Assembly (NCBI GenBank): GCA_003221615.1
Contig: QHSQ01000115.1
Location: 16,305 to 80,304, forward strand
Direction of reading: 5' to 3'
From: Candidatus Rokuibacteriota bacterium
GTDB lineage: Bacteria; Methylomirabilota; Methylomirabilia; Rokubacteriales; CSP1-6
DNA: 64,000 nucleotides
Shown: positions 51,086-60,867 of the stretch, one piece after another
Layout of the letters: every line of letters begins with the position of its first letter
Position numbering within the stretch: position 1 is the first letter of the stretch
Translations under genes and position numbers: made by a program
The notes under the pieces: generated by a model
The model's input: only the letters and a program-made list of their open reading frames with translations
Told to the model about the DNA's origin: nothing
Databases searched by the model: none

Positions 51086-51916
51086 TCAGCGAGTCGCGGT
51101 GAAGCGGCCGCCGCCGAGCTTCCCGGCTTCGATGAGGCGCACGAAATAGGCGTGGAGCTGGTCGCACTCCTCGTAGCTCCGCTGACCCAGCCGAGCCTCG
51201 CGTTGCGGACGAAGCGCCCGATGCAGCTCGAGCCTCTTTCTCACGATCGACCGCCACTCGCCGGACAGATCCTCCGCCTCGACCGCCGTGAAGCTCGCGC
51301 GCCCTAGCAGCGCGCGATAGCCGTCGAGCGTCTGGAGGGTCGTGGCCGCCATCCACTCCCAGAGGCGCTCGCGCTCACGATCGCCCAGGCTCGGAAATGC
51401 GATCCAGTCGGTGAAGGCGAGCCGGCCGCCCGGGACGAGCACACGGTGGCATTCAGCGAGCACGGCCGGCTTGTCGGCGATGTGCAGGAGGGCCTCCTGG
51501 CTCAGGCAGGCGTCGAAGGCGCCGTTGGCGAAGGGAAGCGTCGCCGCGTCGGCCCGGACGACGGCCACTCTCGTTTGCTTCACCAGGCGGTTGAGGCGGG
51601 CGGCCCCGGCCGCGCGGCCGGGATGGAGCTCGAGCGCGACGACCGCCGAGCCGCGTCGGCTCGCCAGGAACCGGGCGGGACCGCCGAGCCCGGCGCAGAG
51701 ATCGAGGACTCGGCTCGAGGCGCCGACGCCGGCCCGACCCGCCAGGGCGTCCACGGCGGCCAGCCCACCGTAATGGTCCTGGTCGAATTCGAAGAGGGCC
51801 TCGGCGGTCAGCGGACCGCCGAACCCTTGAGCGGCAAGGGCTTCGAGCACGCGGGCCTCGCTGATCGGATGCTCGTCGTAGTACTCCCGAACGCGTCCCG
51901 GCGTGCCTTGAAGCAT
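51086..51916 (-). CDS. Class I SAM-dependent methyltransferase
   Basis: VLDLCAGLGGPARFLA, LHIADKPAVLAECHRVLVPGGRLAFTDW. Confidence 0.87.
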   Translation of the reverse strand: MLQGTPGRVREYYDEHPISEARVLEALAAQGFGGPLTAEALFEFDQDHYGGLAAVDALAGRAGVGASSRVLDLCAGLGGPARFLASRRGSAVVALELHPGRAAGAARLNRLVKQTRVAVVRADAATLPFANGAFDACLSQEALLHIADKPAVLAECHRVLVPGGRLAFTDWIAFPSLGDRERERLWEWMAATTLQTLDGYRALLGRASFTAVEAEDLSGEWRSIVRKRLELHRALRPQREARLGQRSYEECDQLHAYFVRLIEAGKLGGGRFTATR

Positions 51917-51974
51917 TGCCGGGGGTATGGTAAAAGCAAACCGGTTTCATCACACCTTTCGGCGAGGGAAGACC

Positions 51975-53105
51975 ATGGGTACCGGAAGCCGCGGCGGCCT
52001 CGAAGACATCGTCGTATCGACGTCGGACATCTGTTTCATCGACGGGCGTGAGGGCCGCCTCGTCTATCGCGGCTATGATGTGAACGACCTCGTCGAGCAC
52101 TCGTCATTCGAGGAAGTCATCTTCCTGCTCTGGCACGGCGGGCTCCCGAGCAAGAAGGAGCTGGACGCGCACATTAAGGCGCTCAACGCCACCGCGAACC
52201 GGAAGCTGCCGCCAGGGATCGTCTCGCTCCTCAAGGCGTTGCCGAAGAAGACCACGCCGATGGAGGTCCTGCGTACGGGCATCTCGGCGCTGTCTGCGTA
52301 CGACCCGGACGCCGCCGACAATTCCAAGGACGCCACGGCCCGTAAGGCGCTTCGGCTGACCGCCCAGATGCCGACCCTCGTCGCCGCGTGGGAGCGGATC
52401 CGCCGCGGCAAGGCGCCGGTGGCGCCGAACCCCAAGCTCAACCTCGCCGCGAACTTCCTCTGCATGCTGACCGGCAAGAAGGCGAGCCCGCTCGCGGTGA
52501 AGACGTTCGACGTCGCGCTGATCCTGCACGCCGACCACGAGTTCAACGCCTCGACCTTCGCGGCCCGCGTGACCGCCGCAACCATGTCGGATCTGCACTC
52601 GGCGATCGTCTCGGCGATCGGCGCGCTCAAGGGGCCGCTCCACGGCGGCGCCAACGAGCAGGTGATGCTGATGGTCCAGAAGATCAAGACGCCGGCGAAT
52701 GCCGACGCCTGGATCCGGAAGACCCTGGCCGACCACGGGCGCGTCATGGGCTTCGGTCACCGGGTCTATCGCGTCGAGGATCCGCGGGCCAAGCACCTGC
52801 ACCGGCTGGCCCAGGAGCTCGGCAAGCAGGCCGGCGACACCAGCGCCGTGCAGATCCTCGACACGGTGGTCCGCGTGGTGGGCGAGCAGAAGAAGATCTT
52901 CCCGAACGTCGACCTCTACTCCGGCGCCGCGTACTCGTCGATGGGGATCGCGACCGACCAGTTCACCCCGATCTTCGCGATGAGCCGGATTGTCGGCTGG
53001 GCGGCTCACGTCATGGAGCAGCACGCCAACAACCGGCTGATCCGGCCGCGCGCCGAGTACACCGGCCCGACGCACGCCACGTACATCCCGATCGACAAGC
53101 GCTAA
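51975..53105 (+). CDS. gltA: Citrate synthase
   Basis: GPLHGGANEQV, VMGFGHRVYRVEDPRAKHL, YSGAAYSSMGI. Confidence 0.93.
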   Translation: MGTGSRGGLEDIVVSTSDICFIDGREGRLVYRGYDVNDLVEHSSFEEVIFLLWHGGLPSKKELDAHIKALNATANRKLPPGIVSLLKALPKKTTPMEVLRTGISALSAYDPDAADNSKDATARKALRLTAQMPTLVAAWERIRRGKAPVAPNPKLNLAANFLCMLTGKKASPLAVKTFDVALILHADHEFNASTFAARVTAATMSDLHSAIVSAIGALKGPLHGGANEQVMLMVQKIKTPANADAWIRKTLADHGRVMGFGHRVYRVEDPRAKHLHRLAQELGKQAGDTSAVQILDTVVRVVGEQKKIFPNVDLYSGAAYSSMGIATDQFTPIFAMSRIVGWAAHVMEQHANNRLIRPRAEYTGPTHATYIPIDKR

Positions 53106-53112
53106 CGAGGCT

Positions 53113-53916
53113 GTGCGCGCAGCCCCGCGCGTCAGCCTCGTGATGGCTGTCTTCAACGGGCTCGCGCACACGCGGGCCTGCCTCGACAGTCTGAGAACCA
53201 CGACCGAGCCCTTTCGTCTGGTCGTCACGGACAACGGCTCGAGCGACGGCACGCGAGAGTTCCTGGAGCGCTTTCCGTACCCGTATCCGCTGACCTCCGC
53301 ACGCAGCGAGACCAACGGCAACGTGATCGCGGCCCTCAATCGCGCCTGGCGGCTGACCGACACCGAGTTCGTCTGCCTGCTCCACAACGACACCGAGATG
53401 GTCGAGCCGGCGTGGCTCTCACGACTGCTCGCCGCGCTGGAGGAGCCGGACGCCGGTCTCGCCGGTCTGTATGGCGCCAAGCGGCTACGCGCCAGCGGTC
53501 GGCTCGTGGGGCGCACGGTCGTCCACAGCCTGTTGCCGGAGCCGACCGTCAGGGCGCCCTGGGAGGACGTGGCCTTCGTCGATGCGGTCTGCCTGTGCAT
53601 CTCGCGCAAGCTCCTGGACTCGATCGGCGGCCTGGACGAGGGCTACGGCTTCTACCACGGCATCGACCGTGATCTGTCGCTGGCGGTCGTGGACCGCGGC
53701 CTGAGGTGCCTGATCGTCCACGCCCCGTTCTGGCACCACGGCGGCAAGACGCGCACACGCGGCTTCGACGCGGATCCGAGCCTCGAACGGGCCGACCGGG
53801 CGCGGCGCGACTCGGCGCTCATCCGCTTCGCCGGAAAATATCGCCATCGTCTTCCCTGCGACGTCCGCCCGCCGCGCGAGCGCGTCCGCGATTGGTTCAA
53901 GGCGCGGATGCCGTGA
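53113..53916 (+). CDS. Family 2 glycosyltransferase
   Basis: VSLVMAVFNGLAHTRACLDSLR, VTDNGSSDGTREFLE, FVCLLHNDTEM. Confidence 0.9.
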   Translation: MRAAPRVSLVMAVFNGLAHTRACLDSLRTTTEPFRLVVTDNGSSDGTREFLERFPYPYPLTSARSETNGNVIAALNRAWRLTDTEFVCLLHNDTEMVEPAWLSRLLAALEEPDAGLAGLYGAKRLRASGRLVGRTVVHSLLPEPTVRAPWEDVAFVDAVCLCISRKLLDSIGGLDEGYGFYHGIDRDLSLAVVDRGLRCLIVHAPFWHHGGKTRTRGFDADPSLERADRARRDSALIRFAGKYRHRLPCDVRPPRERVRDWFKARMP

Positions 53917-55076
53917 GCGCCCTCCGGATCGGTATCGTCGGCGCCCGGTTCGCCGCGGAGCTGCACGCGACGAACTACCGGCCGCTCCGGGGAACACGGG
54001 CCGAGCTGGCCGCGGTGTGTTCCCGTACGCGCGAGCAGGCGGCAGCCTTCGCCAGGCGCCACGCGATCCCGCGCGTGTTCACCGACTACCGGGCGCTGGT
54101 CGAGTCGCCCGACGTGGATGTCGTCGACATCTGCGCGACGACGGACAGTCACCACGAGATCGCGATCGCCGCGGCGCGAGCCGGCAAGCATGTGATCGTC
54201 GAGAAGCCGCTGACCGGCGCCTTCTGCGAGGCCAGCGAGCCGAGGGAGTCGATGCTCGCCGCCGCGCTGGCGAACGCCGACGCCGTGCTGGAGGCGGTTG
54301 CCAAGGCCGGCGTGATTCTCTGCTACGCGGAGGACTTCGTCTACGCCCCGCCCGTGGCGAAGCTTCGGCGCCTGCTCGAGGCGAGCGGCGGGGCGATTCT
54401 CGAGCTGCGGGCCGAAGAGAGCCATTCGGGCTCCCACGCCGCGTACGCGCGCCGCTGGCGGAGCGCCGGGGGCGGCTCCCTCTTGAGGATGGGCTCGCAC
54501 CCGATCGGCGCCGTCCTGCAGCTCAAGCACTGGGAGGGCATGCGGCGTCGCGGTCGGCCCATCAGGACGCGCGCGGTCTTCGCCGAGGTCGCCAGCCTCG
54601 CCCGGCTCCCGGCGGTCGCTGGCCTCGCGCGACACATGTCGACCCTCGCCGAGGACGTCGAGGACTGGTCGGTCGCGGTCCTCACCTTCGAGGACGGGAC
54701 GATGGCGACGATTCACTCGAACGACATCACGCTGGGCGGCGTCCGCAACGTGGTGACCGCGTACCTGACGAACGCGGTGATCCAGGCGAACATCAATCCG
54801 AACAACACGCTGACCGTGTACGCACCCGACGCCGCCGTGTGGGGCGACGAGTATCTCACCGAGAAGGTCGAGACCAAGGCCGGCTGGCAGTTCCCGAGCC
54901 CGGAAGAGGACTGGATGCGCGGATATCCTCAAGAGCTGGAAGACTTCGTCGGTGCCATCAGCGAGCGGCGCGAGCCGCTCTCGGGCGGGCTCCTGGCCCG
55001 CGAGGTGGTCGAGGTGATCTACGCGGGGTACGTGTCGGCGGCCGCCGGTCGCCGCGTCGAGCTGTCGCGGCCGTGA
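53913..55076 (+). CDS. Gfo/Idh/MocA family oxidoreductase
   Basis: RIGIVGARFAAELH, DVVDICATTDSHHEIAIAAARAGKHVIVEKPLTG; GTG start overlapping. Confidence 0.9.
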   Translation: MSALRIGIVGARFAAELHATNYRPLRGTRAELAAVCSRTREQAAAFARRHAIPRVFTDYRALVESPDVDVVDICATTDSHHEIAIAAARAGKHVIVEKPLTGAFCEASEPRESMLAAALANADAVLEAVAKAGVILCYAEDFVYAPPVAKLRRLLEASGGAILELRAEESHSGSHAAYARRWRSAGGGSLLRMGSHPIGAVLQLKHWEGMRRRGRPIRTRAVFAEVASLARLPAVAGLARHMSTLAEDVEDWSVAVLTFEDGTMATIHSNDITLGGVRNVVTAYLTNAVIQANINPNNTLTVYAPDAAVWGDEYLTEKVETKAGWQFPSPEEDWMRGYPQELEDFVGAISERREPLSGGLLAREVVEVIYAGYVSAAAGRRVELSRP

Positions 55077-55930
55077 TTCCCTTCGCCAAGGGCCACGGGC
55101 TCGGCAACGACTACATCGTGATCGAGGAGAAAGACCTGCGCGCTCCGCTCTCCGAGAAGGCGATCGGGCGGATCTGCGATCGGAACTGGGGCGTGGGGTC
55201 GGACGGCATCCTGCTGCTCGTCCCCTCGCAGCGCGCCGATTTCGGCCTGCGCATCTTCAACCCCGACGGCAGTGAGGCCGAGAAGTCGGGCAACGGGCTC
55301 CGGATCTTCGCGAAGTATCTCTGGGACCACGGCCGCACGAAGAAGACGACCTTCACGGTCGATACCAAGGGCGGCGTCGTCGAGTGTCAGTGCCGCGTCG
55401 AGGGCGGGCGGATGGGCTTCGTTACGGTCGAGATGGGCCGCGCCACCTTCCGGGCGCCGGAGATCCCCATGAACGGCCCGGACCGCGAGGTCGTCAGCGT
55501 GCCGCTCCAGCTCGGCGACGGGACCAGCTTGTCGGTGACGGCCGTCTCGGTCGGCAACCCCCATTGCGTCACCTTCGTCGAGCGGCTCGACGAAGGTGAG
55601 TGCCGGCGGCTCGGCCCCCTCATCGAGCGCCATCCGGCATTCCCCAATCGGACGAACGTGCAGTTCGCTCGCGTCTTCGCGCGGGACGCCCTGGACATTC
55701 TCATCTGGGAACGCGGCGCCGGATACACGCTCGCCTCCGGCTCGTCGTCGTGCGGTGCGGCCTCGGCGGCCGTGAGGAACGGCCTCTGCGCTCATGGCCG
55801 GGTCAAGGTCGGCATGCCGGGCGGCCAGCTGACGATCGAGGTGCGGCCGGACTGGTCGCTCCGCCTGGAGGGCCCGGTGGAGGAGGTCTATTCCGGGACG
55901 CTCACGGCGGAGTTCGCCGGCTCGCTATGA
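55073..55930 (+). CDS. dapF: Diaminopimelate epimerase
   Basis: KGHGLGNDYIVIE, NPDGSEAEKSGNGLRIFAKY, GNPHCVTFV, SGSSSCGAASAA. Confidence 0.93.
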   Translation: MIPFAKGHGLGNDYIVIEEKDLRAPLSEKAIGRICDRNWGVGSDGILLLVPSQRADFGLRIFNPDGSEAEKSGNGLRIFAKYLWDHGRTKKTTFTVDTKGGVVECQCRVEGGRMGFVTVEMGRATFRAPEIPMNGPDREVVSVPLQLGDGTSLSVTAVSVGNPHCVTFVERLDEGECRRLGPLIERHPAFPNRTNVQFARVFARDALDILIWERGAGYTLASGSSSCGAASAAVRNGLCAHGRVKVGMPGGQLTIEVRPDWSLRLEGPVEEVYSGTLTAEFAGSL

Positions 55931-56490
55931 AGCGAATCTGCGTCTTCTGCGGTGCCTCGGAGGGCGCGCGCCCGGCCTACGCGGAAGCGGCGCGCCAGCT
56001 CGGGGCCGAGCTGGTTGCGCGGGGCCTCGGACTGGTCTATGGCGGGTGCGCGGTCGGGATGATGGGCGTCCTCGCCAACGCGGTGCTGAGCCGCGGCGGC
56101 GAGGTGATCGGTGTCATCCCCCAGGCACTCGCCTCGCGCGAGCTGGCTCATCCGGGTCTCACCGAGCTCCGCGTCGTCAGCTCGATGCACGAGCGCAAGG
56201 CGACGATGGCGTCGCTCGTCGACGGCTTCGCCGTTCTGCCGGGTGGTCTGGGCACGCTCGACGAGACGTTCGAGGCCCTGACCTGGGCCCAGCTCGGCAT
56301 TCACGCCAAGCCGATCGGTGCCCTCAACGTCGAGGGCTACTGGAACGGGCTCCGTGCCGTGATCGAGCACGCGGTGCGCGAGCGCTTCGTCAGCCCGGCC
56401 TACGCCGGGCTCCTGCTCTTCGCCGACACGCCGACTGATCTGCTCGAGCGCCTGGCGGCCTGGCGAGCGCCGGAGGTTCTGCGGGCCTGA
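55927..56490 (+). CDS. LOG family (TIGR00730) phosphoribohydrolase
   Basis: VFCGASEGARPAY, YGGCAVGMMG, PGGLGTLDETFE. Confidence 0.92.
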   Translation: MKRICVFCGASEGARPAYAEAARQLGAELVARGLGLVYGGCAVGMMGVLANAVLSRGGEVIGVIPQALASRELAHPGLTELRVVSSMHERKATMASLVDGFAVLPGGLGTLDETFEALTWAQLGIHAKPIGALNVEGYWNGLRAVIEHAVRERFVSPAYAGLLLFADTPTDLLERLAAWRAPEVLRA

Positions 56491-56493
56491 GAG

Positions 56494-56886
56494 TCACGCG
56501 CGACGGCGAGGCGGACGCGCGCGAGTCCGGGCGAGCTTTGCGAGCGCCGGCATCTCGGCGAGCTGCTCGTCGGAGAGCGCCTCCCAGAAGATGCCGGCCG
56601 GCTTCCTCCGCCGGCGATGAGTCCGGATCACGCGGTCCGGCGTCACCACGACGTCGAGCGGAACGTCGTGAGCCGTCATCGGAATCGTATCGTCGACGAC
56701 CTGGAGCTCGTGGACCGTCGTGACGATGGGCGTCGTCTCGTCGACGACGCCCACCGCGCGGGCCAGCGCGAACTCGAGGTCGCTGTAGCCTCCACCCTTA
56801 CCGAGTCGCGCGCCGCCGGAGTCGACGGCGACGCTGCCGGCTACGATCAGATCGATCCGCCCGATCTCTCCCGGCGACACCGACAC
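56494..56886 (-). pseudogene. 5-formyltetrahydrofolate cyclo-ligase-like protein, N-terminally truncated (homologous frame extends to 56982)
   Basis: IDLIVAGSVAVDSGGARLGKGGGYSDLEFAL, IVTTVHELQVVDDTIP; frame LRGKPEIRERIRELQGKL...STLGVSVSPGE continues upstream to a TAG without ATG/GTG/TTG. Confidence 0.65.
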
Positions 56887-56982
56887 GCCGAGCGTGGACG
56901 CGCCCTTGATCGTCGCGGCCTGAGACAGCTTTCCCTGGAGCTCTCGGATGCGCTCGCGGATCTCGGGCTTGCCGCGCAGGCG

Positions 56983-58134
56983 CTAGCCCTTCGCCGCGAC
57001 GGGCTCGAGACCGACGGCGACGGTGAGGCGTGGCGTCGCGCGTGCGAGCAGGCTCGCGGTCTTCACCGCGCACCATCCCGAGCCGACCGCGCACGCGAGC
57101 GCGACGACGAGGGCGAGCGAGGCGTCCGCCGCCGAGGGAAGCGCGTGGCTCAGCGCCGGCAAGCGCCCGAGCACCGCCGCCGAGACGACGACCAGGGCCA
57201 GGCCGAAGGCTCCGGACGCGAGCCGCCAGCGTCGCAAAGGATTCGCGAGCGTCATGAGCGCGGCCGGGGCCAGCGGGATCAGGCGGAGGATCAGCGATCG
57301 CCCGGGTACCCATCCGTTGCGGCGAGCCATCTCGTGTGCGATGGCGATCGGGGATGTCGGATCAGCCGCAATCGCCGCCTCGATGGCCGAGACCGGCTCG
57401 AGGATCGCGAAGCCGAGGTCTCCAACCAGGAGGATCGAGATCTGCACGAGGAGCGCGCCGACGGCCAGCGCGAGTGGAGCGCTCCGGTTGTCCGCGATGC
57501 GTCCGACCAGGACGAGCGCGAACGTGAAGGCGAGCGACCCTAGCACCGGGAAGGTGAAGAAAAAGATCGAGCCACGACGAAACGCGGTCTGGACCGACTG
57601 GTCGACGAGGATATAGAACGTGCCGAGCAGGAAGATCCCGCTCGCGAGGAGCGCCGACCACCGCTTCCACCCGGCCTCGTACACCTCGAGCGCGATGAGC
57701 AGGCCGCCGAGGTTCGAGACCTGGGAGCCCGCGAGACCCAGCAGGTGGGGAGGACTCCAGAGCGTCACGTCGAGCCCGAAGAGCCGGTGCCAGAGGTCGT
57801 CGATCGGCGCCGCCAGGATGACGATCGCCATGCCCCACCACGCCAGGTGAAAGCCCCGCGTGCCGCTGAGCCACGCGATCGTGACGGTGCCCGGCGGTTG
57901 CGTACCGCCCCGCGGGCGCCACGTCTCGAAGAGGAGCACGCCGAGCGAGATCAGGGAAGCGACGACGACCGACGCGTACGTCATGACGTGAGGCGCGATC
58001 CAGAAGGAATCGCGCCCGATGACGAGGTGCCAGCGGATGTCCCAGCCGACGCCCCAGCCCCCGATGAGCTTCGCGACGAGCAACGCCCAGAGCGCGCGGC
58101 GCCGGAAGGTCATCCGCACGACGTCATGATACAC
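56983..58134 (-). CDS. Hypothetical polytopic membrane protein
   Basis: Many hydrophobic segments; start perhaps at internal ATG 58113. Confidence 0.75.
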   Translation of the reverse strand: MYHDVVRMTFRRRALWALLVAKLIGGWGVGWDIRWHLVIGRDSFWIAPHVMTYASVVVASLISLGVLLFETWRPRGGTQPPGTVTIAWLSGTRGFHLAWWGMAIVILAAPIDDLWHRLFGLDVTLWSPPHLLGLAGSQVSNLGGLLIALEVYEAGWKRWSALLASGIFLLGTFYILVDQSVQTAFRRGSIFFFTFPVLGSLAFTFALVLVGRIADNRSAPLALAVGALLVQISILLVGDLGFAILEPVSAIEAAIAADPTSPIAIAHEMARRNGWVPGRSLILRLIPLAPAALMTLANPLRRWRLASGAFGLALVVVSAAVLGRLPALSHALPSAADASLALVVALACAVGSGWCAVKTASLLARATPRLTVAVGLEPVAAKG

Positions 58135-58145
58135 TGCGCGCCGCA

Positions 58146-58517
58146 GTGATTGCTTCGTGGTGCTGGGATCTCATCGAGCCGTATCTCAAGCGCAATCTGG
58201 TCAACAAGGGCATCGAGCGCCCGAGCCGCCGGGAGATCCTCGAGGAGTTCGCGCGCGTCTGGCCCGACTTCACGGCGACCATCGGCGTCCAGGAGCCGTG
58301 GGCCGGGACGATCCGGTTCAAGTGGCTGGTCCGCCTGCCCTCGGGCGAGATGGAGTCGTTCCTCGAGGATCCCACGCACTGGATCGGCGGTCGGTACGGC
58401 GGTGGCAAGTTCAAGATGAACCTCCATCACGGCCTGCACTTCGTGAACACGCGAAACTTCAAGCCCGAGGGCGAGTCCCGGTGGAAGGACTCGCCGGCGC
58501 TGGATCTGGACGCGTAG
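58146..58517 (+). CDS. Hypothetical protein
   Basis: 123-aa ORF WCWDLIEPYLKRNLVNKGIERPSRREILEEF; divergent from neighbour. Confidence 0.65.
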   Translation: MIASWCWDLIEPYLKRNLVNKGIERPSRREILEEFARVWPDFTATIGVQEPWAGTIRFKWLVRLPSGEMESFLEDPTHWIGGRYGGGKFKMNLHHGLHFVNTRNFKPEGESRWKDSPALDLDA

Positions 58518-58529
58518 GCCGGGCGCCTG

Positions 58530-59357
58530 ATGGTCGCGCGAGTCGACTCGTCCGGAGTGGCCGTCGAGCTCGCGACCCCGCCTCGGCGGATCGTCTCGCT
58601 CGTGCCGAGTATCACCGAGACCCTCTGCGCGCTCGGGCTGGCCGAGGCGCTGGTGGGCATCACGGTGTACTGCGTCGAGCCGCGCGAGGTGGTCGGCGGC
58701 AAGACGCGTATCGGCGGCGAAAAGAATCCCGACCTCGAGAAGATCCGGAGACTCGAGCCCGACCTGGTCATCGCGAACATCGAGGAAAACCTTCGTGACC
58801 ACGTCGAGATGCTCCGGGCCTGGTCGATTCCGGTGTGGGTCACGTACCCGCGTACGGTGGCCGAGGGAATTCAGCTGATCGCCGAGCTGGGCGCGGTGAC
58901 GGGGACCGAGGCGCGCGCGGCCGCTATCCTGAGTGAGATCGAGCCCCTCTACGAGCGCGTCCGGATCGCCGCCGCGCGGCGGCCGGCGGTGGCCGCCTTC
59001 TATCCGATCTGGCGCGGACCGTACATGACCATCAACCGCGACACGTACATCCACGACATGCTTCGGGTCTGCGGCGCGCGCAACGTCTTCGCCGAGCGGC
59101 CGGAGCGCTACCCGACGGTGACGTTGGACGAGATTGCCGCCGAGCGTCCGGCGGTGATTCTGCTGCCGGACGAGCCGTTCCGATTCCGGCGCGCGCACCT
59201 GGCCGACTTCGGCGGATACGTCGAGGTGCCCGCGGTGCGCGACGGGCGCATCCACCTCGTGGACGGTAAGCCCTTCTCGTGGCACGGGCCGCGGATCGCG
59301 GAAGCCCTGAGAACGCTGCCGCGCTTGATCGATCCGGCTGCTACGACTTTTTCTTGA
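58530..59357 (+). CDS. BtuF-like cobalamin/metal-binding periplasmic-binding-fold protein without obvious signal peptide
   Basis: RIVSLVPSITETLCALGLAEALVGIT, KIRRLEPDLVIANIEEN. Confidence 0.85.
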   Translation: MVARVDSSGVAVELATPPRRIVSLVPSITETLCALGLAEALVGITVYCVEPREVVGGKTRIGGEKNPDLEKIRRLEPDLVIANIEENLRDHVEMLRAWSIPVWVTYPRTVAEGIQLIAELGAVTGTEARAAAILSEIEPLYERVRIAAARRPAVAAFYPIWRGPYMTINRDTYIHDMLRVCGARNVFAERPERYPTVTLDEIAAERPAVILLPDEPFRFRRAHLADFGGYVEVPAVRDGRIHLVDGKPFSWHGPRIAEALRTLPRLIDPAATTFS

Positions 59358-59493
59358 GCGGCAGGATCCAGTCGAGCCACGGTGCGGCCGCGGCCATGAA
59401 CAGTCCGGGGATTGCCACGCCGGCGACGAGGCCGACGATCGAGAGGAAGACCAGCGAGATCAGCATCATGCAGAGATCGAGCAAGAGCGCCAT
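59341..59493 (-). CDS. 50-aa small membrane protein (not in supplied ORF track)
   Basis: MALLLDLCMMLISLVFLSIVGLVAGVAIPGLFMAAAAPWLDWILPLKKKS, starts 4 nt after the RidA gene stop. Confidence 0.55.
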   Translation of the reverse strand: MALLLDLCMMLISLVFLSIVGLVAGVAIPGLFMAAAAPWLDWILPLKKKS

Positions 59494-59497
59494 GTGC

Positions 59498-59959
59498 TCA
59501 CTCTACCTCGAGGACCATCTCGATCTCGACCGGAATGTTGACCGGCAGCCCCCCCATGCCCACCGCCGAGCGCGCGTGCTTGCCGATGACCTCGCCGAAC
59601 ACCTCGACCATCAGGTCGGAGAAGCCGTTGATCACCTTGGGCTGGTCGCCGAAACCGTCCGCGGAGTTCACCATGCCCAGTACCTTGACGACCCGACGGA
59701 CCTTGTCGAGGCTGCCGAGGTTCGCGCGGACCGTCGCGAGTAGCGAGAGGCCGACCTCGCGCGCGACCTGATAGCCCTGCTCCACCGTGAGATCCTTGCC
59801 GACCTTGCCCTGAGACGTTGCTTTGCCGTCACGAACCGGGCCGTGGCCGGACACGAAGAGCAGATTGCCGGTTCGCACGGCGCCCACGTAGTTCGCCATC
59901 GGGCTGGTCGGCTTCGGCAGCGTGATGTTCTTTTCCTTGAGTCGAGCTTCCGCGCTCAT
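59498..59959 (-). CDS. RidA family protein
   Basis: LPKPTSPMANYVGAVRTGNLLFVSGHGP, VNSADGFGDQPKVINGFSDLMVEVFGE. Confidence 0.88.
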   Translation of the reverse strand: MSAEARLKEKNITLPKPTSPMANYVGAVRTGNLLFVSGHGPVRDGKATSQGKVGKDLTVEQGYQVAREVGLSLLATVRANLGSLDKVRRVVKVLGMVNSADGFGDQPKVINGFSDLMVEVFGEVIGKHARSAVGMGGLPVNIPVEIEMVLEVE

Positions 59960-60018
59960 CGCGATCCGTCCTCCATGAAGTGAATGACAGCGGCCGCGTC
60001 ATCGTGGCACACTAGATC

Positions 60019-60867
60019 GTGCCCGTCAAACCTGCGCCGGTGACGCCGGTCCCGGCCGCGACCCTTGTTCTCCTCCGCAGTCGCTCCGCCGGCGCGTTCG
60101 AGGTCTTGCTGATCCGCCGTCACAGCGCGAGCAAGTTCGCCGCGGGCGACTTCGTGTTTCCAGGCGGCAAGATCGAGCCGAGTGATGGCGCCGACGACTC
60201 GGCGGCCTGGTGCCGGAGCCTCGACGCCGCTCAGGCCGCGCGCCGACTCAATCTCGCCTCGCCACCGTCTGCGGCAGTCGGCCACTGGGTGGGCGTCATT
60301 CGCGAGACGTTCGAGGAGGTAGGGATTCTCCTGGCCTACGCGCCCGATGGCCGGCCCGTGCGCGTCGACGGTGGCCGCTATGCCGACTACCGGCGCGCGT
60401 GCCAGGCCGATCACCGCGCGTTCTGGGCGATGCTGCGTGCCGAGCGCCTCACCCTGGCAACCGACACGCTGGTGTACTTCGCCCACTGGATCACGCCGGA
60501 GATCCAGCCCCTCCGGTTCGACACGCGCTTCTTCGCCGCGCCGATGCCCGAGGGGCAGGAGGCCGTCGCCGACGAGCGCGAGATCACCGAGGTGCGCTGG
60601 CTCGCCCCGCGCGAGGCGATCGACGCGAACGCGCGCGGGCAGCTCTCGCTGCGCAAGCCGCGCCGCAGCGCGAGCGGATCCTCTGGCTGCAGGGTCGGCG
60701 TCCATTTGAGCCCGATCCGGGACAGATCGGGCGCGAGCACGTCCTCGCCCACTGGTCGCACGCCGCGCTCGATCCATGCGAGGAGATCGTCGAACGCCTG
60801 CTCGCGTGTCTCGCCGTCGAAACCACAGTGGCTGGAAGCGCGCATCACGCGCTGCACGAGCAAGTGA
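60019..60867 (+). CDS. NUDIX hydrolase with aberrant C-terminus
   Basis: FVFPGGKIEPSDGADD...GVIRETFEEVGILLAY; normal-looking to GQLSLRKP, then RRSASGSSGCRVGVH... read antisense to the convergent gene. Confidence 0.75.
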   Translation: MPVKPAPVTPVPAATLVLLRSRSAGAFEVLLIRRHSASKFAAGDFVFPGGKIEPSDGADDSAAWCRSLDAAQAARRLNLASPPSAAVGHWVGVIRETFEEVGILLAYAPDGRPVRVDGGRYADYRRACQADHRAFWAMLRAERLTLATDTLVYFAHWITPEIQPLRFDTRFFAAPMPEGQEAVADEREITEVRWLAPREAIDANARGQLSLRKPRRSASGSSGCRVGVHLSPIRDRSGASTSSPTGRTPRSIHARRSSNACSRVSPSKPQWLEARITRCTSK

